A stretch of 64,000 bases of DNA from JBFAPK01 sp040676675 (GCF_040676675.1 NZ_JBFAPK010000003.1:62001-126000), one strand, 5' to 3'; numbered from the stretch's first letter, positions 44,520-52,898 are shown. The notes: a model not told the origin generated them from the letters alone. Numbers and translations: made by a program.

Positions 44520-45986
44520 GTGATCCGACACTCCAGATTGTCGCTGCCCGCGGCGGCCATCCTGTTGGCCTGCGCCGCCGCGCAGCCCGCCGCCGCGGCG
44601 GGCGCCGCACCCGCCGGGTCCGCCACCGTACGGACCGTCTCGGGCCTCAGCCCGCTGCCCGCGGGCTGCGGTCTACCGCCGGGCGACGGCTACACGCTCA
44701 ACCCCAACGCCGAGGTCCTACCCGTGCTGGCTCGGGACCCGAACCGTCCGTGGCACCTCGTCACGGTGTTCCAGCAGGACCGCTGGAACCGGTACGGCAG
44801 CAACGGCGCCGTCACCGCGGTCTCGGACGACTACGGACGGACCTGGCAGCGGTCCGCGAACCTACCCGCCTTCTCCCGGTGCAACGGTGGCACGGCCGCC
44901 AACGGCGGAGACTACGACGTCACGACCGACCACTGGGTCACGGTCACCCCGTCGGGCGCGGCGGTGGCCGCGTCGTTCTCGCTCTCCCGCACCGGCGAGG
45001 TGACCGCCATCCTGGTGGCGCGCTCCGCCGACGGCGGCCGGCACTGGGACGCCCCGGTGACCCTGCAACGGGACGACAACCCGCGGTTCTTCAACGACCG
45101 CCCGACGGTGACCGCGGACCCGTACCGTCCCGGCGTGGTCTACGCGGTCTGGGACCGCGTCGACAACCAGTCGACCGACACGGAGGAGAACTGGGTACAG
45201 CCGATCTACCTGGCGAAGTCGACCGACGACGGCCGCACCTGGACCACGAGCAAGGTGTACGACGTACCGAGGAACAGCGGCGTCATCGGTACGCAGCTGG
45301 TGCCGCTCGCGGACGGGACGCTGCTGATCGGCATGCACCACGAGACGGACACCGAGGCGGCCACCCAGGTCATCCGCTCGACCGACGGCGGTCGCACCTG
45401 GTCGGCGCCGACGTTGAACGTGCCGGCCCCGTTCGCGGTGGGCGTCACCATCCCGGACCCCGACAACTCGGGTGATCCGGTGCGCAACGCCTCCCTGCCG
45501 CTGCTGGCCGCCCAGCCGGGCACCCAGGTGGTGCACGCCGTCTGGCAGAGCCAGGCCGCCGACGGCACCTTCCACGTGGCCTACTCGCGCTCGACGGACG
45601 GCGGCCGGAACTGGTCCGGTCCGGCGCGCGTGGACCGTACGCCCAGCGGCTCGGCCGCCGTGCCGGTGGTCGCCGTGTCGCAGACGGGCACGGTGGCGGT
45701 CACCTACTACGACTTCCGCAACAACACGCCCGACCCGGTCACCCTGCCCACCGACCTGTGGGCCGTCACCTGCGCGAAGGACTGCACGCAGCCCGGAGCC
45801 TGGCGCGAGCAGCACATCGAGGGCCCGTTCGACGCGCGGAGGGTTCCCGCGACGAGCGCCGGCCGCCTGGTCGGGGACTACAGCGGCCTGGTTTCGACCG
45901 GTGGGAACTTCGTGGCCGTGTACGGCGCGGCCACCACGGACGCGGCCAACCCGGTGGACATCCACAGCGCGACGTTCTCCGGCTGA
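44520..45986 (+). CDS. Secreted sialidase-like (BNR/Asp-box) protein
   Basis: The 488-residue protein has a signal peptide (RLSLPAAAILLACAAAQPAAAA). Its beta-propeller carries five Asp-boxes of S-x-D-x-G-x-x-W form: SDDYGRTW, SADGGRHW, STDDGRTW, STDGGRTW and STDGGRNW. Asp-boxes mark sialidases and other propeller glycosidases, but the catalytic Arg triad and Tyr/Glu pair of sialidases could not be located by eye. It is therefore best called an exported propeller glycosidase-like protein. The GTG start at 44520 is preceded by CGGGGGAAT. It is followed by a 12-bp terminator and then a LacI gene. Confidence 0.82.
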   Translation: MIRHSRLSLPAAAILLACAAAQPAAAAGAAPAGSATVRTVSGLSPLPAGCGLPPGDGYTLNPNAEVLPVLARDPNRPWHLVTVFQQDRWNRYGSNGAVTAVSDDYGRTWQRSANLPAFSRCNGGTAANGGDYDVTTDHWVTVTPSGAAVAASFSLSRTGEVTAILVARSADGGRHWDAPVTLQRDDNPRFFNDRPTVTADPYRPGVVYAVWDRVDNQSTDTEENWVQPIYLAKSTDDGRTWTTSKVYDVPRNSGVIGTQLVPLADGTLLIGMHHETDTEAATQVIRSTDGGRTWSAPTLNVPAPFAVGVTIPDPDNSGDPVRNASLPLLAAQPGTQVVHAVWQSQAADGTFHVAYSRSTDGGRNWSGPARVDRTPSGSAAVPVVAVSQTGTVAVTYYDFRNNTPDPVTLPTDLWAVTCAKDCTQPGAWREQHIEGPFDARRVPATSAGRLVGDYSGLVSTGGNFVAVYGAATTDAANPVDIHSATFSG

Positions 45987-46001
45987 CCGTTCCGCGTCCC
46001 G

Positions 46002-46030
46002 GGCGGGGTTCGGACCGACCGAACCCCGCC
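46002..46030 (+). terminator. 12-bp perfect hairpin after the sialidase-like gene
   Basis: The arms ggcggggttcgg (46002-46013) and ccgaaccccgcc (46019-46030) have a five-base loop and lie 16 bases past the stop codon. Confidence 0.8.
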
Positions 46031-46085
46031 TGGGCAGGTCGAATCCTGCTGTCGCTCGTCAGGGGGCGGCGTTAGAGTCGCGGAC

Positions 46086-47078
46086 ATGACGACCGAGGCT
46101 CCCACCCTGATGGACGTGGCCAGGGCAGCCGGGGTCTCCCGGTCGGCCGTGTCACGGGTGCTCAACGACGAACCGGGGGTCGCCCCCGAGGTACGGGACC
46201 GGGTCCGGCGGCTCATCGCGGAGCTGGGCTACCGGCCCAACGCGATGGCTCGGGCGCTGGCCAGGGGCCACGCCGCCGACCTGGTCGAGCTGGTCGTCAT
46301 CGAACGCGACCACCGGACGTTCGGCGCCAACCCGCACTACGGGCGGATCATGACGGGGGTGCTCGACGCGCTCGCCGGGACCGACGTCCAGATGCGGGTG
46401 GTCGTCGCCGACGAGGCGCGGGTCGTCGCGGCGGTGACCGAAACCCCGCGTACCCGGGCGGTGGGATCGGTGCTGGTGAACGTGGCCCCGGACCTGGCCG
46501 CCGAGCTGGCCCGCCACCGCGACCGGATCGTGTCGATGGGGCGCTCCGCACCCCGCGTCCCGTACGCGGAGCCGGAGAACGCCAACGGCGTACGCGCGGC
46601 GATCCAGCACCTCTATGCGCTCGGGCGGCGCCGGATCGCCGCCATCCACGGCCCGCAGAACGGTACGTGCGGGGTCGAGCGGCGGTTGGGCTACCTCGAC
46701 GCGATGGCGGAGCTCGGACTGCCGACGTACTCGGCGGCCGGCGACTTCACCCGGGAGACCGCGCTGGCGTCGACCCGGCGGCTGATCGGAGCCGAACCGG
46801 AGATCGACGCGATCGTCGCCGCCTGCGACCAGAGCGCCCTCGGCGCCTTGCAGGCCCTGACGGAGGCGGGCCGCCGGGTACCGGACGACGTGGCCCTCGT
46901 CGGCTTCGACAACGGCATCCTCGCGGTCTCCGCGAACCCGCCGCTGACCTCGGTGCACCACCCGGTCGAGGAGGTCGCGGCGACGGCCACCCGGCAGCTG
47001 CTCCAGCGCCGGCAGGACCTGTCGTGGCACGCCGCCTTCCCCACGCCGCTGGTCGTCCGGAAGAGTTCGGTCGGCTGA
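46086..47078 (+). CDS. LacI-family transcriptional regulator
   Basis: The 330-residue regulator has the LacI HTH and hinge ('TLMDVARAAGVSRSAVSRVLND' through 'YRPNAMARALARG', residues ~7-60). A periplasmic-binding-protein-like effector domain follows, with 'VLVNVAPDLAAELARHRDRIVSMGR' and 'DAIVAACDQSALGALQALTEAGRRVPDDVALVGFDN'. It would repress sugar-related genes. The sialidase-like gene upstream is a plausible target, though a terminator separates them and no palindromic operator was found. The gene ends 18 bases from the convergent NTF2-like gene. Confidence 0.9.
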   Translation: MTTEAPTLMDVARAAGVSRSAVSRVLNDEPGVAPEVRDRVRRLIAELGYRPNAMARALARGHAADLVELVVIERDHRTFGANPHYGRIMTGVLDALAGTDVQMRVVVADEARVVAAVTETPRTRAVGSVLVNVAPDLAAELARHRDRIVSMGRSAPRVPYAEPENANGVRAAIQHLYALGRRRIAAIHGPQNGTCGVERRLGYLDAMAELGLPTYSAAGDFTRETALASTRRLIGAEPEIDAIVAACDQSALGALQALTEAGRRVPDDVALVGFDNGILAVSANPPLTSVHHPVEEVAATATRQLLQRRQDLSWHAAFPTPLVVRKSSVG

Positions 47079-47096
47079 CCGGGCCGCCCCCGCCGG

Positions 47097-47474
47097 TTAC
47101 AGCGGTCGCACGTACGCGGCCCGCCACCGCGGCGACGGATCCGCCCCGGGCCGGGTCCAGTACTCCCGACCGTCCGCGACCTGCCCGTCCCGGACCGTCC
47201 AGAACGAGACCGCGCGGTGGATGCCCATCGTCTCGTGCGGCACCTCCACCTCGGAGACGACGGTCTCGCCGTCGGCGACGATCCGCAGCACCTTGATCGA
47301 CCACCCCTCGGGGTACTCCGCGTTGACAGCCACGTAGTTGTCCCGACCGACGATCCGCTCGGCGCTGACCGGCCACTCCACCACGAGATCGGCGGCGAGC
47401 AGCCGGCCGAGCCCGTCCCAGTCGCGAGCCTGCATCCGATCCCACAGCGCGTGAATGATCTCGACCTCTTCCAT
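47097..47474 (-). CDS. NTF2-like (SnoaL-type) small protein
   Basis: The 125-residue protein has the alpha+beta cone layout of the NTF2/SnoaL superfamily: 'EIIHALWDRMQARDWDGLGRLLAADLVVEWP' (helices and first strand), 'ERIVGRDNYVAVNAEYPEGW', then strands 'VSEVEVPHETMGIHRAVSFWTVRDGQVADGREYW'. Members are binding or isomerase-like proteins with varied substrates. The ATG at 47474 has AGGA upstream; an ATG at 47483 is an alternative. The gene is probably monocistronic. Confidence 0.85.
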   Translation of the reverse strand: MEEVEIIHALWDRMQARDWDGLGRLLAADLVVEWPVSAERIVGRDNYVAVNAEYPEGWSIKVLRIVADGETVVSEVEVPHETMGIHRAVSFWTVRDGQVADGREYWTRPGADPSPRWRAAYVRPL

Positions 47475-47517
47475 GCCGCACATCCTGACGGCGCCCACCG
47501 ACGAACTCGCCGGCCGC

Positions 47518-47781
47518 CTATGCGCTCGGCGATTGCTCGTCGCAGCCGCCCGGGTGTCCCTCGGGCAACCGACAGCGGCGGCTCCGGTCGCCGTCGACCC
47601 ACAGACCGCAGTGGAGCCGGTGCCGCAGGTTTTGCCGGTGTTCCTCGGAGAGGGTCGTCTCACCGAAGTCGATGTCGGTCACGTGGGCCAGCGACCGCTC
47701 CAACGCGGCGGCCAACTCGAAAACCTGCGCCTTCGAGGTGATGATGGTGGGCAGATGAATGATCCAGCGATCGTCTCTCAT
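47518..47781 (-). CDS. Small protein with Cys/His tail
   Basis: The 87-residue protein overlaps the upstream DivIVA-like gene by ATGA. The N-terminal 55 residues are helical ('SKAQVFELAAALERSLAHVTDIDFGETTLSEEHRQNLRHRL'-like). The C-terminus has 'HCGLWVDGDRSRRCRLPEGHPGGC', a C-x5-H-x3-C cluster plus an upstream H-C. This could bind zinc, a pattern common in small actinobacterial proteins with 'CRLPxGHxGxC' tails. Function unknown. The two minus-strand genes probably form an operon divergent from the GntR regulator. Confidence 0.7.
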   Translation of the reverse strand: MRDDRWIIHLPTIITSKAQVFELAAALERSLAHVTDIDFGETTLSEEHRQNLRHRLHCGLWVDGDRSRRCRLPEGHPGGCDEQSPSA

Positions 47782-48047
47782 CGCGCTCTCCGATCCTCGT
47801 GCTTCGGCCAGTACGGGTCGTCGAAGCGGCAGCCGACGTGCCGGGCCTGCCACTGGCGCAGCCCCTGACGCATCCGCTCGCTCTGCGTCCGAGCGGTGAT
47901 CAGCTCCCGGTGCAGGCGTTCCAACTCGTCCGCTAGCGCGCCGAGGTACGCGTACACCTCGTCCGGGTCGAGGCCGCGCCGGCGTACGCCGAAGGTGATG
48001 GCGCGGATGCCGCCCGGGGTGAAGCTCTCGACGCTGGGATGGTTCAC
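47778..48047 (-). CDS. DivIVA-domain small protein
   Basis: The 89-residue protein has the DivIVA N-terminal pattern: 'GGIRAITFGVRRRGLDPDEVYAYLGALADELERLHREL', then a coiled-coil segment to ~residue 70 and a basic tail. DivIVA-type domains bind curved membrane in growth and division, but this one is too short for the long coiled coil of Wag31 proteins. It is best called a DivIVA-like small protein of accessory type. The GTG at 48047 has GGAGAGG upstream. The stop overlaps the Cys/His-tail gene, so the two are coupled. Confidence 0.75.
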   Translation of the reverse strand: MNHPSVESFTPGGIRAITFGVRRRGLDPDEVYAYLGALADELERLHRELITARTQSERMRQGLRQWQARHVGCRFDDPYWPKHEDRRAR

Positions 48048-48357
48048 CGCTGCCTCTCCTCGTGAGTGACGGGTAGCGCGGCACCGGGGCGGGCGGGGTC
48101 GGCGGCACCACCGGGGAAACGCGGTGGCCGTGCTCCCGCAACCGCCCGGGGCCAGTGCACGGAGCCTGGGGTGTCCGGCGAATCCGGCTCTGGCAACTCT
48201 CAGCCAGCCACCGGAGGCGGCTCCTCTCTCATGCAGGTCATTGGGTACCGGGACAGGACCACCAACCTGTCGGCCGCCTCAACCGCAGGTCATAGGGCCG
48301 CTGTCCCGGCCGCAGGAACCGTCCAGTGCCTAGCTGGGATCCCTTGCGCGAGCTACC

Positions 48358-48376
48358 TTACCGACAATACCGGTAA
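48358..48376. promoter_or_regulatory. Candidate GntR operator
   Basis: TTACCG and CGGTAA are perfect inverted halves around a seven-base spacer, 71 bases before the GntR start. A 12-base direct repeat, gcctagctggga, occurs at 48328-48339 and 48427-48438. The 48048-48447 gap is AT-richer here and must hold promoters for both the DivIVA-like pair and the regulator. There is no gene in it. Confidence 0.5.
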
Positions 48377-48447
48377 AGTCAACGTTGCTCTTGAAGTAGG
48401 GAGGCGTTTCGTGATCAGATGTGTGGGCCTAGCTGGGAGTCATCCAC

Positions 48448-48693
48448 ATGCCCGCACCACGCCGCTTCGAGCCGCACTATCGGCGGATCATCGCCGACAT
48501 CAGGCAGCGCATCGCCTCAGGCGAGTGGCCGCCGGGCCACAAGCTGCCGTCAACGAAGGCGCTGGCAGACATGTACGAGGTCGGCAGTCAGTCGACGGTA
48601 CGGCAGGCCATCACCATCCTGATCGAGACCGGCGAGCTGTACGGCCACCAGGGCTTGGGCGTCTTCGTAGCCGACGACGTGGACAAGCAGTAG
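48448..48693 (+). CDS. Short GntR-type HTH regulator
   Basis: The 81-residue protein is essentially only a GntR winged helix: 'YRRIIADIRQRIASGEWPPGHKLPSTKALADMYEVGSQSTVRQAITILIETGELYGHQGLGVFV', with no effector domain. Such short regulators often control divergent neighbours or mobile-element genes in actinomycetes. The ATG at 48448 has GGGAG eight bases upstream. The palindrome at 48358 is the likely binding site. The next genes downstream are in an AT-richer island, so a mobile-element link is possible but not shown. Confidence 0.85.
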   Translation: MPAPRRFEPHYRRIIADIRQRIASGEWPPGHKLPSTKALADMYEVGSQSTVRQAITILIETGELYGHQGLGVFVADDVDKQ

Positions 48694-48977
48694 CCTCCGC
48701 GCGACGCCGTCTGCGATCCCGTCGGCCGGATCGACCGCTGCGAGAGTGCGAGTCAGTCAAATCGAGCCGGGCGCGCACGCACCGACCATGAAGCTATTGC
48801 CACACACCCAACTCGCAAATTTTACACTCAATTTCACCTTCACGGCAGCTTGTTCGATAGCCCTCTCAGCGGGACGGCTTCAGGAAAGCGCACGGACTAA
48901 ACATGCAACAGACAGAATGAGCCAAGCAGCACGAATTTTAACCAAATACAATCGAAATAACGCCACAACCAGGTTCT
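48694..48977. other. AT-richer spacer without gene
   Basis: The region from about 48780 to 48970 has long A/T runs unlike the rest of the window and continues into the nuclease remnant. No intact coding sequence, terminal inverted repeat or attachment-site duplication was found. Low GC suggests recently acquired DNA. Confidence 0.6.
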
Positions 48978-49290
48978 TCACTGAGTCATACGCTTCCGCG
49001 CCTCTTCGGCCAGGAGGATCGCTCGGGCCTCAATAAACCGCGCGTAATGGTCATCATACAACTCACGCGCAGGACAGAGAGCACGAGCCAGGACATCAGG
49101 GTCAGCCGCAACGTCGGAGCGATAATCACTTGGAGCCCTACCACCGAGCACCTTGCTATCAATCGAGCTAATAAAACACATATTCGCAAGATAGCCGTGA
49201 CTCTGAGCAGGAACTTCACGACTCCTCAGAAAGGCCCGAGGGTAGAGGTTTCGAGACCTCTTAAGTTGCAGCCCAAAGCTTGACCTGCGC
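48978..49290 (-). pseudogene. Decayed C-terminal tail of a GmrSD/DUF262-DUF1524-type nuclease
   Basis: The last ~100 codons on the minus strand read like the C-terminus of DUF262/DUF1524 (GmrSD-type) restriction nucleases. 'NLYPRAFLRSREVPAQ' sits where family members have an HxxP box. Next is 'YLANMCFISSIDSKVLGGRAPSDY', matching the conserved N-tL...N..i..kaPS.Y segment, and finally 'LYDDHYARFIEARAILLAEEARKRM'. The HNH His is replaced by Asn-Leu and the N-terminal domain is missing: upstream the frame runs antisense into the intact helicase. GC content is clearly below neighbours. The family call is by eye, and the tail could belong to another HNH-related family. Confidence 0.5.
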
Positions 49291-49294
49291 CAAG

Positions 49295-50632
49295 TCAGGT
49301 AATTGGCATGGCCTGGACTATCGGCTCGGCCAGGAAGGAAATCATCGACTGGTTGGCCTCCCAGCCGTCCGGGAACTTGACGGGGACGTTGAGGTGGACC
49401 GGCTCGGTCGACGGGTGGGCGTCGAGCAGTTCGGCGATGCCGTCGCGGGCCACCACGACGCAGGCGTGCCGGTGCCGGGAGGTGAGCACGCAGAGCCGCC
49501 CGGACTCCAGGTGGAACGCGGTCGCGTCGCGCCGGCCGGAGAGCGGGTGCAGCACGATGGTGACGTCGTACTCCCGGCCCTGGAGGCGGTTGGCGGTGTC
49601 GACCGTGATGCCGGCCGCCGCCTCGCCTAGCAGGGAGCGGATGACCGCGACCTGGTCGCGGTGCGCCGCCCCGATGGCGATCCGGGTCGCGTCGACCGGC
49701 TCGCCGCCGGGCGACCGCTCCGAGACCGCGACCGTGCCGCGCGCCAGGATGCGCCGGGCCAGCTCCGCGCAGGCCGCGGCGGCCTCGCCGTCGGTACGCA
49801 GGGTGTGCCGGGCCGGCAGCTGGTAGAGCGCCCAGCCCGTGTGCGCCGCCAGCTCCACCGTCGCGTCGAACCGGTCCCCCGGTCCGGGCCGCGTGAACGC
49901 CAACGCCCGGTCCGCCTCGGTGGTGCCGGCGCGGAACCCCGTGAACGGATAGAAGGCCCGCGCCACCACGGGCGCCGCCGAGGCGGGCAGCCGCCACGAC
50001 ACCGGCAGCCGGTGTACCGGCAGGTCGGGGTTGTGCCGCAGCAGCACCGCCACGGCCGACTGCATCGGGTCCCAGGTCAGGCCGGTCCAGCGGAACGACT
50101 CGACGGTGGAGAACGGGTCGAGCTGGCCGGGATCGCCCACGAACAGGGCCCGCTCGAACCGTCCGGCCACGCGCAGCAGGGCGTCCGAGCGCATCTGGTA
50201 CGCCTCGTCCACGATCGCCCACGGCCACGAGCCCTCGGGGATCATTGCCCACTTGGCGGCCGTACCGATGATGACGGCCGGCCCGCCGAGATCCGCGACC
50301 TTCGCGCCGACCCGGACTGAGTCGTGCTGTCTGACCCGCTCGGTGGGGACGTAGTCGCCCGCCGAGAGCCGGCCGATCCGCAGCTCGGGGGCCTTCTGCG
50401 CCAGCCGGTCGATCAGGTCGTCGACCTGCTCGTTGGTCTGGGCGATGATGATGAGCGGCTCGCCGGCGGCGGCCAGCTCGATCGCGGCGCGTACCACGAG
50501 GGTGGACTTCCCCGCGCCCGGCGGCGAGTCGACCACGACGCCGCGATGCCGGCCCGATCGCAGGTCGGCCAGGACCGCCGAGACCACCCTCTCCGCCTCG
50601 ACGCCCGGCGGCAGTGCCAAGTCCGTAACCAC
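49295..50632 (-). CDS. SF1 DNA/RNA helicase-like ATPase
   Basis: The 445-residue protein has Walker A PPGAGKST (37-44), a Q/Ia-like 'IIIAQTNEQVDDLIDRLA', Walker B 'AIVDEAYQM', motif III 'VGDPGQLDPF' and late motifs 'VDTANRLQGREYDVTIVL' and 'LTSRHRHACVVV'. This is the AAA_11/AAA_12 UvrD/Upf1-like arrangement in compact form. It may act in DNA repair or defence. The GTG at 50632 is the start. The last ~15 residues run into the AT-richer junction at 49290, so its original end may have been altered. Confidence 0.8.
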   Translation of the reverse strand: MVTDLALPPGVEAERVVSAVLADLRSGRHRGVVVDSPPGAGKSTLVVRAAIELAAAGEPLIIIAQTNEQVDDLIDRLAQKAPELRIGRLSAGDYVPTERVRQHDSVRVGAKVADLGGPAVIIGTAAKWAMIPEGSWPWAIVDEAYQMRSDALLRVAGRFERALFVGDPGQLDPFSTVESFRWTGLTWDPMQSAVAVLLRHNPDLPVHRLPVSWRLPASAAPVVARAFYPFTGFRAGTTEADRALAFTRPGPGDRFDATVELAAHTGWALYQLPARHTLRTDGEAAAACAELARRILARGTVAVSERSPGGEPVDATRIAIGAAHRDQVAVIRSLLGEAAAGITVDTANRLQGREYDVTIVLHPLSGRRDATAFHLESGRLCVLTSRHRHACVVVARDGIAELLDAHPSTEPVHLNVPVKFPDGWEANQSMISFLAEPIVQAMPIT

Positions 50633-50903
50633 GTGACCGTCCTACCTCCTCCCACCGACGGTTTCGGAGACGCTACTCTTCGCCAACCGTCACGGTGACC
50701 CCCGCTGCTTCGTCTGATCGGGTCAACAGCCTGCCCGCTCCGGCGATCGGGCGCTACGCCCGGTCCGGCGCGGTTGGGTCGATCACCCGGCGGCCGGCCG
50801 CGCCCGCGCCGCCGTCTGTTGCGGATCTGACGCCCGATGACCGCCACGACGGCTGTCCGGCGTGGGCAGTCCGGCTAGCCTTACGGCTGGCGGGACCGGC
50901 GGT

Positions 50904-51134
50904 TCAGCTGGCGAAGGTTGCGCCGGGCGGGAACTCGCCGCCGGCCCGCCAGAGCTTCTTGATCTTCGCCGTGATCGCGCTGGCGGCGGCGTCGAAGCGG
51001 CCGTCCTCGACCCGGGCCTCCCAGGACCGCTTGTCGATGACGAGGACGCGGTCGAAGGCCGTCTCCAGGCCGAACGCGTAGCGGATCTCGCCGGGCCCCT
51101 CGTCGACCTTCCGGGCCGTCACCATCATCGCCAT
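50904..51134 (-). CDS. Small protein paired with type VII toxin-like gene (candidate immunity)
   Basis: The 76-residue protein follows the 51140-52435 gene with a five-base gap, so it is co-transcribed. It has a compact alpha/beta pattern with 'EIRYAFGLETAFDRVLVIDK', 'WEARVEDGRFDAAASAITAKIKKLW' and a C-terminal 'GGEFPPGATFAS'. I do not recognise the family. Position directly downstream of a secreted toxin-like protein is where immunity genes usually sit, so an immunity role is inferred. The ATG at 51134 has GGGGG eight bases upstream; ATGs at 51128 and 51125 are alternatives. Confidence 0.65.
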   Translation of the reverse strand: MAMMVTARKVDEGPGEIRYAFGLETAFDRVLVIDKRSWEARVEDGRFDAAASAITAKIKKLWRAGGEFPPGATFAS

Positions 51135-51139
51135 CGCCG

Positions 51140-52435
51140 CTACCCCCAGGGCTCCGCGTAGTCCTCGAACGTCGGGTCGGGAATCTGCCTCTCCCAGTTG
51201 GAGACGCCGTTGGCCGCCCGGTGGGCCTCCTGATAGGTCGCGCCCGGATTGTCGCGATAGTAGCGTGATTCGGCCAGCTCGTGCTCCAGCAGTGCGACGT
51301 CCTCCGGCAACGGGCGGCCGCGCCGCAGCCGCAGCCACGCCTCGGCCATGTCGGGGCTCGCGTCGTACCGCTGGTGCACCACACCGCCGTCGTAGTCGGC
51401 GAGCGGATGCTCCTCGAAGAAGACGTGCTGACGGATCTGCTCGATCTCCTCGCGGGAGAACCCGCGCGAGCCGTCGAGGCGCTCCGCGTCCCGCAGGTTG
51501 GCCGCGATGGTGTCGGCGTCCGCGTGCTGTCGGATGGCGTCGTACGCCGCCTCGGCCCAGCGCTCCTCCCGCTCGTAGTCGCTCCGGTTGCGGGGGCGGG
51601 TCGAGTGACCGCCGAACGCCTTGGTCCAGTACCCCGGATCGGTGGCCGCCGTCCCCGGTCGCCCCAGCAGCCGCCGCAGCAGGTCCTTCAGCGAGTCGAT
51701 CAGGCGCCCGAGCTTCTGGAGCATGGGCATGAGCCGCCGGAGGCTGGCGACCAGCCCGTGCAGCAGTCGGGCGATCTTGGCCATCCAGCGGCCGACCAGC
51801 GTTCCGACCTGCGACACCACCAGCGGGGTGGCCAGGCCGAGGGTCAGCCCCTCCTCGGCGAGCCACTCCCAGATCCGTACGGCGAGCACCGACACGAACT
51901 CCGCGATCAGGTCCCGGACCAACTGGCGTACGAGCGACACCACCAGGCCGGCGCCGCGCACGATCTCGGCGATGCCGGCGGCGGCCTCCGCGATGCCCAG
52001 CATCGCCGCCCGCTGGATCTCGGCGTGGCCCCGGTACCCGTCCGCGGCCGCGCCGGTCCAGCCGGCCGTCTGCCGGGCGACGGCATCGCGCAGGTCCGCC
52101 GCGCTCTCCTTCGCGGCGGCCGAGACGTTCGACCAGGTCTGCCCGTACGCCGTGATCTGGTCGGGATCACCGGCCAACCAGTCGAGCGCGTCCGACAGCG
52201 GCTCGACGTGCTCCATCAACCAGGCGAGGCCCATCGACACCAGCGAACCGAGCGGGTCGGTGATCACCGAGAGGGCGTCCATCGAGGCGGCGAACCCGCC
52301 GATGCTGGCGTCGATCCAGCTTCCCGACCGGAAACCCGCGACGAGGGTACCGATGTCCTCCGCGATCCAGCTGCCGTCGATCGCGCCGGTCGAGTCCTCC
52401 CGCGCCGCGACCAGCGGATTCGGTACAGCCGTCAC
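51140..52435 (-). CDS. Type VII secretion-type polymorphic toxin-like protein
   Basis: The 431-residue protein has a helical N-terminal ~240 residues matching the protein at 1-1007 (GSWIDASIGG, LMEHVEPLSDALDWLAGDPDQI). A linker at ~250-280 leads to a different C-terminal ~150-residue domain. That domain has 'RKQH/FFEEHPLADYDGG'-type patches and ends with H385-E386-x-x-E389 ('EHELAESRYYRD') and E403-A-H405 before 'NWER'. Swapped C-termini on a common secretion module are the hallmark of polymorphic toxins. The GTG start overlaps the EspC-like TGA as GTGA, as at the left-edge locus. Toxicity and enzymatic activity are inferred only. Confidence 0.75.
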   Translation of the reverse strand: MTAVPNPLVAAREDSTGAIDGSWIAEDIGTLVAGFRSGSWIDASIGGFAASMDALSVITDPLGSLVSMGLAWLMEHVEPLSDALDWLAGDPDQITAYGQTWSNVSAAAKESAADLRDAVARQTAGWTGAAADGYRGHAEIQRAAMLGIAEAAAGIAEIVRGAGLVVSLVRQLVRDLIAEFVSVLAVRIWEWLAEEGLTLGLATPLVVSQVGTLVGRWMAKIARLLHGLVASLRRLMPMLQKLGRLIDSLKDLLRRLLGRPGTAATDPGYWTKAFGGHSTRPRNRSDYEREERWAEAAYDAIRQHADADTIAANLRDAERLDGSRGFSREEIEQIRQHVFFEEHPLADYDGGVVHQRYDASPDMAEAWLRLRRGRPLPEDVALLEHELAESRYYRDNPGATYQEAHRAANGVSNWERQIPDPTFEDYAEPWG

Positions 52436-52767
52436 GGAGCGAGGATCCCGTCGAAGCGGCCGCTCACCCCGGTGTCGACCGTCCGGTAGTCGCCCGCGGT
52501 GAGGCGCAGCGCCTCGGCCGTCTCCCGCAGGGCGTCGACGCTGGCGGCCAGGGCGTCCACACCGGAGGACTGGATCGGGTCGAGCAGCGCGGGGATGAGC
52601 TGGCAGAGCTGCCCGTACGCGTCGCGTCCCAGCCGTACCCCGGCCGCGGCCGACCGGCCCAGTCCCATCCGGTCCGCGACGTCGTCGACCGAGGCGGCAT
52701 GGGCGACGAGATCCGCCGTGGTGACCTGGAGACCGTCGGCTTGGGAACCGCTCACGCGAACGATCAT
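52432..52767 (-). CDS. EspC-like type VII secretion target (second copy)
   Basis: The 111-residue helical protein parallels the one at 1004-1333: 'VTTADLVAHAASVDDVADRMGLGRSAA', 'LGRDAYGQLCQLIPALLDPI' and 'ASVDALRETAEALRLTAGDY'. It precedes and overlaps (GTGA) the toxin-like gene, as in the first locus. It is likely a partner for secretion through an ESX-type machine; no EccC/EccD genes are in the window. The ATG at 52767 is chosen without a strong ribosome binding site; a GTG at 52755 is possible. Confidence 0.72.
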   Translation of the reverse strand: MIVRVSGSQADGLQVTTADLVAHAASVDDVADRMGLGRSAAAGVRLGRDAYGQLCQLIPALLDPIQSSGVDALAASVDALRETAEALRLTAGDYRTVDTGVSGRFDGILAP

Positions 52768-52898
52768 CGCATGGGGGCGGCGCGTTGCTGCCCTGAGCGC
52801 CGCCGAAGCGCGGCTTGGCGCGGCACCTCTCGCGCGCATCGATCCACGCCTCTAGAGTGGGCGCGGAGCGTAAAGATCACCGACGGAGGGGGACCGGG

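Noticed and set aside
49244..49261. tRNA-like arm (AGAGGT TTCGAG ACCTCT) at the island edge
   Set aside because: A single six-bp hairpin resembling a T-arm, with no acceptor, D or anticodon stems nearby; it lies inside the nuclease remnant.
48694..49290. Insertion sequence or integrated plasmid in the AT-rich island
   Set aside because: No transposase, integrase, terminal repeats or target duplication could be found.
48978..50252. One 424-codon gene through the island and the helicase region
   Set aside because: Only the last ~100 codons show conservation; the rest is antisense to the intact helicase gene.
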